From: Vulcanococcus sp.
GTDB lineage: Bacteria; Cyanobacteriota; Cyanobacteriia; PCC-6307; Cyanobiaceae
Assembly (NCBI GenBank): GCA_019264575.1
Contig: JAHUZV010000025.1
Coordinates: forward strand, 124,001 to 188,000
Direction of reading: 5' to 3'
DNA length: 64,000 bases
Shown in pieces: positions 7,247 to 16,224 of the stretch. The position numbers were made by a program, and so were the translations under genes. Each line of letters opens with the position of its first letter. Position 1 is the first letter of the stretch. Under the pieces are notes generated by a model that made no database searches, was not told the origin of the DNA, and was given only the letters and a program-made list of their open reading frames with translations.

Positions 7247-9331
7247 ATGGCCCATAAATTCCTTTCTGTTCCAGCTGGTATGAGTTCTTTTTTCTTTAAG
7301 CATCTTCGTGCTAAGTCGATTCGCGCACAACTGACCCTTGGCTTGACAGCTGCGTTGGTCCCCTGTCTGGGCATCGGCTTTTATGTCACCCAGCAATATA
7401 CGCGTACCCGCCTGCTTGAACAGACTCAGGCACGTCTTCAGACAGAGTCGGAACTCATTTCTTACGGACTCAACCAATGGGGCATCGGTGTCTCACGACT
7501 TGTTGAATCTCTCACCATTTCCCCTGACCTCCGTAGCGGAAATGTCGATAAAATTCAGGCTATTCTCAATGGCGTAGCCGTTGAAGATTCGGATCGACTC
7601 TGGCGTTTTTGGAGTGCTTCTCAGCAGCCAAAACTATTGGCCTCTGCTGGCGGAGGCGGGATTACACCAGCGATGAAGTTGGCAGCAGAGCGGAATCAGC
7701 CGACTCGCGCTTACTTTCAAGCAGCCCTTCGCGGGGTACCTACTTACGAGGTTGTCCTTTCGAGGACGACGGGACGCGCATGTCTTAATGCCGCGCACCC
7801 TGTTTATCGCGACTCGTCCGCTCCGCTGAATCGTTTCCAGGAGATCAATACCGCGATGTCGCGCTCTGGGTTGATGCGTCAGCCTATCAGGACTGATCTT
7901 TCTGGCGTTCTTGTTCTTTGTATCCCACTGTCACAAATTGGTGAAGACACTGGCCTTGTGACACTTTTTAAAGATAAAAAAATCCCCCTTCTTGCAGGGA
8001 ATAACCGCAGCGGTTTCCTCAAAGACCCTGCCGGATTTAGCAGTGCCATTATTCTGGTCAGTAATACTGGGCAGCTTCTTTTCCCAGATGCCAAAGGCGC
8101 CGGAAATACCGTACCTATGATTGATGAGCTTAAGACCTCGTTTCTTCCGGGGCTTTACGGTCTTGCCCAGACAGTGATGAAGGGTGAGGAAAGCTTCGTC
8201 ACTCTTTCTTCCACGGTTGGCGAGCAGCGCTATCTCGCCTTGACGTCCCAGGTGGATTCCGCATGGTCTCTGATTCTTATTCTGAATGAGCAGAGCATCT
8301 TGGGCGAAGTTAATAAGATTGGAGGTGTGCAAGCTCTTGTTGGCTTGTCTACCCTGGCGTTGGCCTTGCTTATTGTTGCCATTCGTTCGCGCGCTTTGAG
8401 TCGGCCTCTATCCGTTGCTGGTACAGCCCTGCAACGGATCAGCACCGGAGACTTTAATCTTTCGCTTCCCCCTTCGACTGACGATGAAATCGGAGGCCTG
8501 TTGCGCAATATCCAAATTACAGCTGACCGGCTAAAGAGTTATCTGAGTGAGGTTACATCTTTCGCGGTTACTCAGAAGCAGATCGACACAGCGAAATCTA
8601 TTCAAAAGGATTTTCTGCTTAGTGATCTTCCTCGGTCACCTGCCTACGATGTTGCGGCCTTTTCAAGGCCAGCTCTCGATATCGGTGCTGATTGGTATGA
8701 CATGGTTGATATTGGTGATTACGCCGTTCTTCTAGTTGCTGATGTCTGTGATAAAGGTGTTCCTTCTGCGTTGTATATGTCGGTTTTCCGTAGCCTCATC
8801 CGATCTAAGTTGCTTGAGCACCAACAGGATCTAGAGGCTTCCGCCAGTGCAACTGACGCAATCCGTGCCGCGATCGAGCAAACCAACAACTACATGGCCG
8901 CGAATCAAAACGCTTCCATGATGTTTGCTACTGTCTTTTTGGCAGCTGTCAATAAGTTAACGGGTGCGATTGACTATCTCTGCGCTGGACATGAGTCGCC
9001 TGTACTTATTCGTCGAGGCGAGGTGCAGTTGCTTGATCGTGTTAGCGGTCCTGCTATTGGTTTGTTCGAAGGTGCTAGCTATATGTCGTCGACTCTTCAG
9101 CTTGAGCGCGGCGATACTCTTGTCATCTACAGCGACGGTTTGGTCGATGCCCGGGATCCATCGAATGAGGGTTGGGGGCATGAGCGGCTTGTGGACCTTC
9201 TTTCGGGCGTTAAGCCTGAGTCTTCAGCCAACCTCTTGAAGACTTTGGTTTCTGTTGTTGATGAGCACATGGCGGGTTCCGATCAGTTTGATGATCTCAC
9301 CGTGATGGTCTTCAAGTGGCTTGGAGCCTGA
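7247..9331 (+). CDS. Membrane-bound SpoIIE/RsbU-type PP2C serine phosphatase with extracytoplasmic sensor and HAMP domain
   Basis: Domain order: a short cytoplasmic start, a transmembrane helix (LTLGLTAALVPCLGIGFYV), a periplasmic sensor-like region of about 300 residues, a second helix (ALVGLSTLALALLIVAI), a HAMP linker (LQRISTGDFNLSLPP, DDEIGGL), then a SpoIIE phosphatase domain to the C-terminus. Metal-binding motifs are intact: GADWYDM, LLVADVCDKGVPSALYM, YSDGLVDARD and DDLTVMVF. Such phosphatases dephosphorylate STAS-domain antagonists, and one is encoded at 1578-1904. The start is uncertain: GTG 7148, ATG 7247 and ATG 7280 are in frame. I prefer 7247 or 7280 because they place a basic segment just before the first helix. 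The gene ends 16 bp from the convergent gcvT. Confidence 0.9.
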   Translation: MAHKFLSVPAGMSSFFFKHLRAKSIRAQLTLGLTAALVPCLGIGFYVTQQYTRTRLLEQTQARLQTESELISYGLNQWGIGVSRLVESLTISPDLRSGNVDKIQAILNGVAVEDSDRLWRFWSASQQPKLLASAGGGGITPAMKLAAERNQPTRAYFQAALRGVPTYEVVLSRTTGRACLNAAHPVYRDSSAPLNRFQEINTAMSRSGLMRQPIRTDLSGVLVLCIPLSQIGEDTGLVTLFKDKKIPLLAGNNRSGFLKDPAGFSSAIILVSNTGQLLFPDAKGAGNTVPMIDELKTSFLPGLYGLAQTVMKGEESFVTLSSTVGEQRYLALTSQVDSAWSLILILNEQSILGEVNKIGGVQALVGLSTLALALLIVAIRSRALSRPLSVAGTALQRISTGDFNLSLPPSTDDEIGGLLRNIQITADRLKSYLSEVTSFAVTQKQIDTAKSIQKDFLLSDLPRSPAYDVAAFSRPALDIGADWYDMVDIGDYAVLLVADVCDKGVPSALYMSVFRSLIRSKLLEHQQDLEASASATDAIRAAIEQTNNYMAANQNASMMFATVFLAAVNKLTGAIDYLCAGHESPVLIRRGEVQLLDRVSGPAIGLFEGASYMSSTLQLERGDTLVIYSDGLVDARDPSNEGWGHERLVDLLSGVKPESSANLLKTLVSVVDEHMAGSDQFDDLTVMVFKWLGA

Positions 9332-9347
9332 TTTTCTCCTGTAGGGC

Positions 9348-10490
9348 CTATCTGTCGGATAGAAACTGTTTTCGAACTATTTCTCCTGGTATTTTCTTGC
9401 CTCTTATCTCTATCTCTATCGCTGTTCCTATTCTTGCTGTCTCTGCGGTCACATAGGCGAGTGCGATCCCCGCGTTCAACGTGGGAGACCACCCTCCGCT
9501 GCTAACCTTGCCGATCGGTTGCTTTCCTGAACCGTTTCCAGCAAGAAATAGTGGATATCCCTCTCGTGGGATTGCTTTGGAAGCGAGTTTGACTCCCACC
9601 AATCGACGACTTAGCCCCCTTTCGCTCTGCTGTTCTAGGGCTTGACGTCCAACGAAGGGTTTCGGCATTTCCAAATGCACGAGCCAGCCGAGGCCTGCCT
9701 CCAGTGGTGTCGTTGATGTATCCATGTCGCTGCCGTACAGGAGCATCCCTGCCTCTAGACGGAGTGTGTCGCGTGCTCCGAGGCCGCAAGGTGTGATTCC
9801 TTCTTGAAGGCACCGGTTCCAGAACTCCAGTCCTGCTTGCTCATCCAGCAAGAGCTCGAATCCATCCTCGCCTGTATAGCCAGTGCGGGCCACAAAAGCT
9901 TTCCCGATCCCCTGTATCTCTACTTGGCGGTGGCTGAATCGCGGCATTCCCTCTAGGCGCGCCCCGCTCAACTTCTTGAGCTGACTTTCTGCTTTGGGCC
10001 CTTGTAGTGCCAGCAAGACACCGTCCTTTTTGTGGTCTGCCACTTCGATTCCGGCAGGCTCAAGATGGTTGCAGATCCAGGCCATGTCAGTGGCGCTGCA
10101 GGCTGCATTGATCACTAACAGCAGCTCGTGGGCTTGAGTTGCCTCATCCCAGCCTCGGTCATACACAATCAAATCGTCGAGGATGCCACCGTTCTCGTTC
10201 AGCAGAACGGTGTAACAGGCTTCGCCAGGTCCGATCCGAAACAGATCCGTTGGTACTAAGCCTTGCAAAGCATCTTTGGCCCCTGCGCCGCTGAGACGCA
10301 GAACGCCCATGTGCGATATATCAAAGATTCCGCAGTGTTCACGCACAGCCTTGTGCTCTTGGAGGAGCCCGGCGAATTGCACGGCCATTTCCCATCCTGC
10401 GAAAGCCACCATCCGCCCTCCGGCGCTGCATGCAGCTTCAAACAGAGGCGTGCGGCGCAAGATTTTGGTCGCTTCTGGTTGTGTGCCCAT
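9348..10490 (-). CDS. gcvT: Aminomethyltransferase, glycine cleavage system T protein
   Basis: Transfers the methylene group from aminomethyl-lipoyl GcvH to tetrahydrofolate, releasing ammonia; in cyanobacteria it serves photorespiratory glycine breakdown. Its 380 residues fit the family. Recognisable segments are FAGWEMAVQFAGLLQEHKAV, the GIFDISHMG motif, GGILDDLIVY, ARTGYTGEDGFEL near the folate site, and LEAGMLLYGSDMD. The C-terminal barrel follows (VGRQAL, GKVSSGG, GIALAYV). The partner genes gcvH and gcvP lie 41 kb away at 51446-54800, so the system is split. It converges on the phosphatase gene with only 16 bp between stops and no visible terminator. Confidence 0.96.
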   Translation of the reverse strand: MGTQPEATKILRRTPLFEAACSAGGRMVAFAGWEMAVQFAGLLQEHKAVREHCGIFDISHMGVLRLSGAGAKDALQGLVPTDLFRIGPGEACYTVLLNENGGILDDLIVYDRGWDEATQAHELLLVINAACSATDMAWICNHLEPAGIEVADHKKDGVLLALQGPKAESQLKKLSGARLEGMPRFSHRQVEIQGIGKAFVARTGYTGEDGFELLLDEQAGLEFWNRCLQEGITPCGLGARDTLRLEAGMLLYGSDMDTSTTPLEAGLGWLVHLEMPKPFVGRQALEQQSERGLSRRLVGVKLASKAIPREGYPLFLAGNGSGKQPIGKVSSGGWSPTLNAGIALAYVTAETARIGTAIEIEIRGKKIPGEIVRKQFLSDR

Positions 10491-10977
10491 GGCGAATCAG
10501 TGTTGGCTTGGATCCTATGGATCTAGGAGCAGCTGCGGCACATATGCGTCTGGCCTTCAACAGTCCGAAGAGAACCCGGAGTTTCGGTGACTGGACTGGC
10601 CACAGCTTTGAGGGCTGCCTACGTTGAGCCCCCCTGCCAGCCTCCATGGGTAACCGCCCCTGCTGTTGCAGCTGCCGCCACTGCACGCTGTCTACTGGCA
10701 TGGACATTGGTTGGTGTCAGTTGCGCAGGTTGCCGATTGAGCGTGAGCTTGCTTCGGCGCTGTGGTGTCACCACTGGACGCCTCGCCCTCCACGCTTGCC
10801 GGCGATGGGAGATGGCCCTGAGTCGCTGCTGCAGCCGCACGGAGAACGGCAGCTGGCGTTGACCGACGTTCTCGAAAGCTAAAGAAAAAACAAAACCTTG
10901 AGCTTTGTTGGCTCCGAATGTGTTCCAGCACTCCTGCGCATCGGGTGGGCAGTGCCAAGCTGGAGTCACACAGCTTC
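10491..10977. other. Intergenic region between gcvT and the cyclic-nucleotide-binding gene
   Basis: About 490 bases between two divergently transcribed genes. Overlapping open frames exist on both strands, but they are low-complexity Arg/Ala/Cys-rich frames of the kind GC-rich DNA gives by chance, and none shows a domain. Reading toward gcvT there is a weak imperfect dyad (CAGTC and CCGAA against TTCGG and ACTG, about 10562-10591). I see no riboswitch that I can support. Confidence 0.4.
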
Positions 10978-11388
10978 ATGGGGACATCGTTGATGGCTGT
11001 TGCCGCCGTTGCCAGTCCGATCGAATTGATGGCCACCCAGGTGGACAGCGAGACGGTCTCGTTCGCCACAGGTGCGGTGATCTTCAGTCGCGGTCAGGCG
11101 GCTGATGCCATTTACGGCGTGCGTCGCGGCATCGTTGAGGTGATCAACCCCAAGGGCGACAAGCTTTGCTATCGCCCTGGCGAGCTGTTCAGCTACGAAG
11201 ACATCGTCTGGAACGAGGACGTGCGCCACAACGATGCGGTGGCCCGTACGCCCGTCGAGCTGGTGCGGCTCGACCGTCTGCGTTTCCTCAACCTCCTGCA
11301 CAATCACCCCACCTTGGCGATCCTTTTGATCGGCCAGCAGCACGAGCGCCTGCGGGAGCAACGCTCCAGCGGCACCTGCGCCTACTGA
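10978..11388 (+). CDS. Small cyclic-nucleotide-binding-domain protein without a DNA-binding domain
   Basis: About 136 residues that are almost entirely a cNMP-binding beta-roll of the CRP family: SFATGAVIFSRGQAADAIYGV, RRGIVEVI, RPGELFSYEDIV, then RLRFLNLLHNHPTLAILLIGQQHERL as the C-helix. No helix-turn-helix follows, so it is not a typical CRP/FNR regulator; it may bind a ligand and act through a partner. The canonical phosphate-binding R-x-A cassette is not obvious, so nucleotide binding is uncertain. In-frame ATGs at 10918, 10978, 10993 and 11029 leave the N-terminus open. The next gene, speB, is convergent, 15 bp away. Confidence 0.75.
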   Translation: MGTSLMAVAAVASPIELMATQVDSETVSFATGAVIFSRGQAADAIYGVRRGIVEVINPKGDKLCYRPGELFSYEDIVWNEDVRHNDAVARTPVELVRLDRLRFLNLLHNHPTLAILLIGQQHERLREQRSSGTCAY

Positions 11389-11402
11389 GGCTTGCCCTCA
11401 GA

Positions 11403-12263
11403 TCAGCGATCCAACAGGAATAAAAGGCTACGAACCACCTTGGAGGCGAGCACGCTGCTCACGCCGGTGGGATCCAGCATCGGAGCCAGTTCCACCACAT
11501 CGGCCGCCACCAGGTTGTGGTGGCGCAGCTCATCCACCAGGGCGGCGAAGTCGCTCCAGAGGAAGCCGCCCGGCTCGGGGGTGCCAGTGCCGGCCATCAC
11601 CGCGGGATCAAACCAGTCGAGATCCACGGTCAGATAGACGGGCTTGCCGCGCATGGGCTTCAGCGCTTCGGCCATGCGCTCGATCGCCACCAAGCGGCCC
11701 GTCTGCCGCAGTTCTGAGAATTCCTCGCGAGTGCCGCTGCGGATCGCGATCTGCAGCAGCTGTTGGCTGGGCAGCACCTCCAGGCAGCGGCGCATGGCGC
11801 AGGCGTGGCTGTGGTGGGCGCCAAGCCATTCATGGCGCAGATCGGCGTGGGCGTCCAGCTGCACCAGCACCACCTTGGGGTGCTGCGCAGCCACGGCGGC
11901 CACGGCACCGGAGCTGATCGAGTGCTCCCCTCCGAGCATCAAGGGCTTGAGCCCCAGTGCCAGCACGGTTTCAGTGGCCTGCTTCACCGCGGCCACCACC
12001 GGTTCGGGCGCGCCGAAGGGAATGTCCACGGCGCCAAGGTCGGCAACGGCGAGCTCCTCCAGGTCGCGATCGAGCTGGGGGCAGTAGCTCTCTAGGCCTG
12101 AACTTACCTCGCGGATCGCCGCCGGGCCGAAACGGGTGCCGGGACGGAAGGAGGTGGTGCCGTCGTAAGGCACGCCGAACAGCCCCACCCGGCAGCCGGA
12201 CGGATCGCGCTGGCTGCCCATGTAGATGGCGCCGTCGGTATCGAACAGGGAAAGGTCGGGCAT
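11403..12263 (-). CDS. speB: Agmatinase / ureohydrolase
   Basis: Binuclear manganese ureohydrolase that converts agmatine to putrescine and urea. Its 286 residues match the family. Metal-binding motifs are complete: GGEHSIS, DAHADLR (D-A-H-x-D) and DLDWFDP (D-x-D-x-x-D). It lies 14 bp downstream of speE on the same strand, so putrescine production and its use are in one operon. The agmatine-forming arginine decarboxylase is not in the window. An arginase or guanidinobutyrase specificity is not excluded by these motifs, but the speE neighbour favours agmatine. Confidence 0.93.
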   Translation of the reverse strand: MPDLSLFDTDGAIYMGSQRDPSGCRVGLFGVPYDGTTSFRPGTRFGPAAIREVSSGLESYCPQLDRDLEELAVADLGAVDIPFGAPEPVVAAVKQATETVLALGLKPLMLGGEHSISSGAVAAVAAQHPKVVLVQLDAHADLRHEWLGAHHSHACAMRRCLEVLPSQQLLQIAIRSGTREEFSELRQTGRLVAIERMAEALKPMRGKPVYLTVDLDWFDPAVMAGTGTPEPGGFLWSDFAALVDELRHHNLVAADVVELAPMLDPTGVSSVLASKVVRSLLFLLDR

Positions 12264-12277
12264 GGTGTGAGGGCTGC

Positions 12278-13180
12278 TCAGGCGTTGAGGGCGCGCTCGA
12301 TGGCGGCGGGGATGGCGTCGAAGGCGCCGCGCTGCCAGCGGGGGCTCCAGATCTCGCAGCCCTCAGCCACGGCCGCGGCGCGGCTGGGATCGGGCAACAG
12401 GTAGCGGGGGCTATCGGTGGCGGCAAAGGTCCAGCTCCACCAGCCGCTCGGATACATCGGCACCCAGCCGTACAGCGGATCGGCGTGGCCGAATACCTCG
12501 CGGATCACCGTCACGGTGTCGATGTGCACCTGGCGGAAGGCCTCGGGCGATTCGCTCTGGGTGGCGAACACACCACCCGGCTTGAGGATGCGCCGGCACT
12601 GCTCGAAGAAGGCGCGGTTGAACAGGCCCTCGGCAGGTCCTGCCGGGTCGGAGCCGTCCACGATCACCACGTCGTAACTGGCATCGGCAGCGTTGGCTGC
12701 CCAGGCGATGCCATCACCCACGGTGAGGTGGAAGCGGGGATCGCTCCAGCAGCCTCCGCCGATCGAGGGCAGGTGCTGCTGGCTCCACTCCACCACCAGG
12801 CCGTCGATCTCCACCATGTCGAGGTGCTGCACGCCCGCATGGCGCAGGCACTCGCGGGCGGTGCCGCCATCGCCACCACCGATCACCAGCACCCGCTCCA
12901 CTGAAGCGGCGCTGCAGAGGGCTGGATGGACGATCGCTTCGTGGTAGTGCCGCTCTTGGCGCTCGGCGGTCATCCAGCAGCCGTCGAGCAGCAGGCCCTT
13001 GCCGTAGCGCTCGCTCTCGATGATCGTCACCCGCTGGAAAGGCGACTGCTCCTCGGCGATGACCCGTCCGGCAAGGCCATAGCGCACGCCATCAAAGATC
13101 TCGTCTACCCATCCGGGGGTGGGGGCGGGAGCATCACTCACGGGGCGGACGGGGTCGCTGCTTCCAGCTAAGCCTCCCAC
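12278..13180 (-). CDS. speE: Spermidine synthase (polyamine aminopropyltransferase)
   Basis: Transfers an aminopropyl group from decarboxylated S-adenosylmethionine to putrescine. Typical segments are [38 protein letters not shown], the glycine-rich cofactor loop [25 protein letters not shown], and [19 protein letters not shown] with the catalytic Asp region. The GTG at 13180 overlaps the stop of the upstream unknown gene; a GTG at 13141 (13 codons later) is an equally good start and gives a more normal N-terminus. It is followed by speB after 14 bp, forming a polyamine operon. Confidence 0.94.
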   Translation of the reverse strand: MGGLAGSSDPVRPVSDAPAPTPGWVDEIFDGVRYGLAGRVIAEEQSPFQRVTIIESERYGKGLLLDGCWMTAERQERHYHEAIVHPALCSAASVERVLVIGGGDGGTARECLRHAGVQHLDMVEIDGLVVEWSQQHLPSIGGGCWSDPRFHLTVGDGIAWAANAADASYDVVIVDGSDPAGPAEGLFNRAFFEQCRRILKPGGVFATQSESPEAFRQVHIDTVTVIREVFGHADPLYGWVPMYPSGWWSWTFAATDSPRYLLPDPSRAAAVAEGCEIWSPRWQRGAFDAIPAAIERALNA

Positions 13181-14877
13181 CCGCTGGTTAGGGCGGCGTT
13201 AGGGAAGGCCACGCTGTAGAAGGCCACACCCTCATTCCGCCAGCCCTGCTCCAGCCACTCACGGCGTTCCAGGCGGGAGGCGGTGGTGGCGTGCTGGCCC
13301 TCAGGCGACACCAGCTGCCACACGGGATCGAGGCCTCGTAGGGGCTCGGCATAGGCCGTGAACACCGTGCCTTTGTTGCGGTAACCCGCTTGTTCCAGCC
13401 GGCTGATTTGGCGGGGATTGGCGGTGTACACCGAATCGTTGCGCTGGCTGTTGCGCAGCTCCACCACGTCGGCTGTGTAGTTGTCGTTGGCGTTTGTGGC
13501 GAAGGGCACGTCCACCAACTGCCAGTCGCCTGAGCTCACCCAGCTGTTGGCCTGGCTGGAGCTGCTGGTGAGCCGCCATTCGCCCGTGATCGGATCACGC
13601 AGGCGGAAGGCCACCGCCAGGTCATCGGCGCTGTCGTAGGAGGCCAGGCTCTGATCGGCCCAGCTCACCGTGGCAGGGTCTTTCAGGGCGAATTCCACAG
13701 CGAGGGTTTGCCCCGGTGAAGGTTGGGTATAGCGGTAAGTGGGTAGCGGCGCGGTGCCGGGGCCGCCGGGGTTGTAGATGGGGCTGTGGGTGCCAAGGCG
13801 TGGATCGGGCAGCACCACGCTCTCGAGAGCCCGGATCGCTGTAGGGCTGGAGGCTCGGATGATGACGTCGAATTGGTTGTCGTGGTCTTCCGAATAGGTG
13901 TAATCCGGATCAGTGGAAAGCCCGTTACCCAAATCGGCGATGCCTTTCACCTTGAGCGTGCCGCCCTTCACTTTCACGGAGCTGCCGGCTTCGCCGATGG
14001 TGATCGTGTCGCTCCCGCGGCCTTCAGCGGTGAGTTGGAAGAAGCGCGCGAACTCCTGGGGCAGAAAGCCGCTCACACCGTCGGGTGAGAAGCCGCCGGA
14101 GGTGAACAGCCTCAGCCGGTAGAGCTTGTCGCTGGCGCCGTAGTACTCCACGCCATGGTTCGCCACGGAGTTGGGGAAGGCCGGTGCGGGGTAATCCCCG
14201 GCCAGCGAGAGCCGGCTGAGCTTGGCGCCCACCAGGGTGGGGCCGTTGAAGGGGTTATAGGGGTTGTTGCTGGTCTGGCTGAGGCCGGTGCCATCCACCA
14301 GGCCCTTGGGGGTGATCAGCTGCACGGGGGTGCCGGCGCCGTTCACCACCTCGAAACGCACCGGATGCACGGCGCCAGGCTCGCCAGTGGGCAGGCGGTT
14401 GGCGAAATAGCCGAAGGCCACCACGGTCTGGCGCTCGTTGAAGTCGAGGTTGGGGTTCTGGGCCACGTAGAGGGGTGTGACCACCTCGCCGGTGTTGAGG
14501 TGGATGCGGAAGTTTTCGGGCAGCACCGTGCTCGGCAGCAGCGGGTGGCTGAATTCGATCGGCATCGCATCCATGAAGGTCTGCGTGGCTGGCGCGTTGC
14601 TGAAGCCACCGAGCTGAACCCCAGCCGGCGCCGTGCCTGAGGTGATGTTGCGCAGGGGTGCAGCCGGATCCAGACCCACCAGCTCCCGCACCACCCCCGC
14701 GCCGGCTGCTTCGGCCAGACCGATTTGGTTTTCACTCAGCAGGCCAGGGATTCCCGTGATCCCCTCGAAGCCCAGTCCCGCCGCCAGGATCCGTGGAGGG
14801 CTCTTCGCGCCGCCGTAGATATCGGCGCGGATCACGATGTTGCGATGGAGCTGGTCGTAGCTGGAGCCCTGGCCCAT
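13168..14877 (-). CDS. Large protein of unknown function with C-terminal DUF5648-like repeats
   Basis: About 569 residues from the ATG at 14877. An upstream in-frame extension to 15111 lies opposite arfB, has Ser/Arg-rich antisense character and is unlikely to be translated. No enzyme motif is recognised. The middle is rich in Gly, Asn and short beta-like strands ([20 protein letters not shown]). The last 90 residues contain two units resembling the DUF5648 repeat: [17 protein letters not shown], and [18 protein letters not shown] followed by [10 protein letters not shown]. This repeat is usually found in extracellular proteins, yet no signal peptide is visible, so secretion, if any, would be by another route. 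Its stop overlaps the longest speE start. The repeat assignment is inference from pattern. Confidence 0.7.
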   Translation of the reverse strand: MGQGSSYDQLHRNIVIRADIYGGAKSPPRILAAGLGFEGITGIPGLLSENQIGLAEAAGAGVVRELVGLDPAAPLRNITSGTAPAGVQLGGFSNAPATQTFMDAMPIEFSHPLLPSTVLPENFRIHLNTGEVVTPLYVAQNPNLDFNERQTVVAFGYFANRLPTGEPGAVHPVRFEVVNGAGTPVQLITPKGLVDGTGLSQTSNNPYNPFNGPTLVGAKLSRLSLAGDYPAPAFPNSVANHGVEYYGASDKLYRLRLFTSGGFSPDGVSGFLPQEFARFFQLTAEGRGSDTITIGEAGSSVKVKGGTLKVKGIADLGNGLSTDPDYTYSEDHDNQFDVIIRASSPTAIRALESVVLPDPRLGTHSPIYNPGGPGTAPLPTYRYTQPSPGQTLAVEFALKDPATVSWADQSLASYDSADDLAVAFRLRDPITGEWRLTSSSSQANSWVSSGDWQLVDVPFATNANDNYTADVVELRNSQRNDSVYTANPRQISRLEQAGYRNKGTVFTAYAEPLRGLDPVWQLVSPEGQHATTASRLERREWLEQGWRNEGVAFYSVAFPNAALTSGWEA

Positions 14878-14963
14878 GTCGATCACTGCAGTGGTTGCAC
14901 TGCAGGCATGCTTGTGGCTGGGCTTGATTTTGGCAACTGGATCTGCGACTGAGTGAGCGCTGG

Positions 14964-15368
14964 GTGATCCCCGCGGCCGAGCTGCGCTGGCGCTTCTCGC
15001 GCTCTTCCGGACCAGGCGGCCAGAACGTGAACACCACCGATTCGCGGGTGGAGTTGCTGTTTGATCTGGCGACGACGCCTTCACTTCCGCCGCACCTGCA
15101 GGCTCGGGCACTGCGCCGGCTGGAGGGAAAGCTGGTGGAGGGCTGCGTGGTGATCGCCGCCAGCGAGCACCGCTCCCAGTGGCAAAACCGGGTGGCCGCC
15201 CAGCGGCGCTTGGTGGAGCTGCTGCAGGAGGCGATCAAGCCACCGCCACCACCGCGGCGCCCCACCAAGCCCACCCGGGCCTCAGTGCAAAGGCGCTTGG
15301 CAGCGAAAAAGCAGCGTGGTGCGGTGAAGCAACAGCGGCAGGGCCGGCCTCAGCTTTCAGACGATTGA
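14964..15368 (+). CDS. arfB: ArfB/YaeJ-type peptidyl-tRNA hydrolase (ribosome rescue release factor)
   Basis: Class-I release-factor-like protein that frees stalled ribosomes without a stop codon. The catalytic GGQ is present in RSSGPGGQNVN. The basic tail, rich in Lys, Arg and Pro (KPPPPPRRPTKPTRASVQRR, AAKKQRGAVKQQRQ), matches the ArfB tail that enters the empty mRNA channel. There is no ATG. The GTG at 14964 is the first standard start, but similarity to family N-termini seems to begin about 9 codons earlier, where only CTG codons are available after an in-frame TGA at 14925. The 3' end overlaps mazG by 19 bp in convergent orientation. Confidence 0.9.
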   Translation: MIPAAELRWRFSRSSGPGGQNVNTTDSRVELLFDLATTPSLPPHLQARALRRLEGKLVEGCVVIAASEHRSQWQNRVAAQRRLVELLQEAIKPPPPPRRPTKPTRASVQRRLAAKKQRGAVKQQRQGRPQLSDD

Positions 15369-16222
15369 GCGGCGCGGAGCTCCGCCTTGGCCTGCTGCCA
15401 GAGGCCTTCGAGTTCGCGAATGCTGCGGCCCTGCAGGTCGCCCCCCAGCGCTGCTTCCACCCGTGAGAAGCGATCGAGGAAGCGGCGGTTGGTGCCCGCC
15501 AGGCCGGCTTCCGGATCGATTCCGCACCAGCGGGCCACGTTCACCAGGGTGAACAGCACATCGCCGAGTTCCTCCTGGGCGTGGGCTTTGTCGCCGCTGG
15601 CCACGGCTTCCTTGAGCTCATCGAGCTCCTCGTGCACCTTCTCCCACACGCCGGCCATGTCGTCCCACTCGAAGCCGGCCGCGGCGGCTTTTTTGGAGAT
15701 GGTCATCGCGCCGGCGAGGGCGGGCTGGCCCCGCACCTTGCCGGCGAGGCGATCGCTGAGGGGGCTGGCTGAGGCTTCGCTGGCTGGATCGGTGGCCTTC
15801 TCAGTTGCCTTGATCGCTTCCCAGTTGGTCTTCACCGCGGCGCTGTCGGTGGCCTCGGCGCCTGCGAACACGTGGGGGTGGCGGCGGATCAGCTTCTCGC
15901 TGATGCCTGCGGCGATCTCAGCCAGACCGAACCGCCCGTCGTCCTGGGCGATCTGCGCATGCAGCATCACCTGCAGCAGTAGGTCGCCCAGCTCTTCTTT
16001 GAGGTGGGCGTCGTCGCCGTGGCGGATCGCATCAGCCACCTCATGGGCTTCTTCGAGCACGTAGGGCACCAGGGAGGCGTGGGTCTGCTCCAGATCCCAG
16101 GGGCAGCCGCCCTCCGGGTTGCGCAGCTGGGCCACCACAGCGATCAGCTCGCTCAACGCTGCGGTGGCTTCGGGCGCGGCTGCCATCGGTTTGCTGCTCA
16201 GGCTTAGTCGCCACCTTCGCAT
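15350..16222 (-). CDS. mazG: Nucleoside triphosphate pyrophosphohydrolase MazG
   Basis: Hydrolyses NTPs/dNTPs to monophosphates and pyrophosphate, cleaning abnormal nucleotides. The N-terminal half has GGCPWDLEQTHASLVPYVLE, the EExxE...ExxD metal motif in LEEAHEVADAIRHG and LKEELGDLLLQVMLHAQIA, and RRHPHVF. The C-terminal MazG repeat follows (FEWDDMAGVWEKVHEELDEL, EELGDVLFTLVNVARWCGID). The 290-residue length fits two-domain MazG. It begins 2 bases after the methyltransferase stop; an ATG at 16186 is an alternative start. Confidence 0.95.
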   Translation of the reverse strand: MRRWRLSLSSKPMAAAPEATAALSELIAVVAQLRNPEGGCPWDLEQTHASLVPYVLEEAHEVADAIRHGDDAHLKEELGDLLLQVMLHAQIAQDDGRFGLAEIAAGISEKLIRRHPHVFAGAEATDSAAVKTNWEAIKATEKATDPASEASASPLSDRLAGKVRGQPALAGAMTISKKAAAAGFEWDDMAGVWEKVHEELDELKEAVASGDKAHAQEELGDVLFTLVNVARWCGIDPEAGLAGTNRRFLDRFSRVEAALGGDLQGRSIRELEGLWQQAKAELRAAQSSES

Positions 16223-16224
16223 TG

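Noticed and set aside
10491..10700. A glycine riboswitch upstream of gcvT
   Set aside because: A CACCGAA string and a weak dyad occur, but the full conserved aptamer core and tandem layout are not found.
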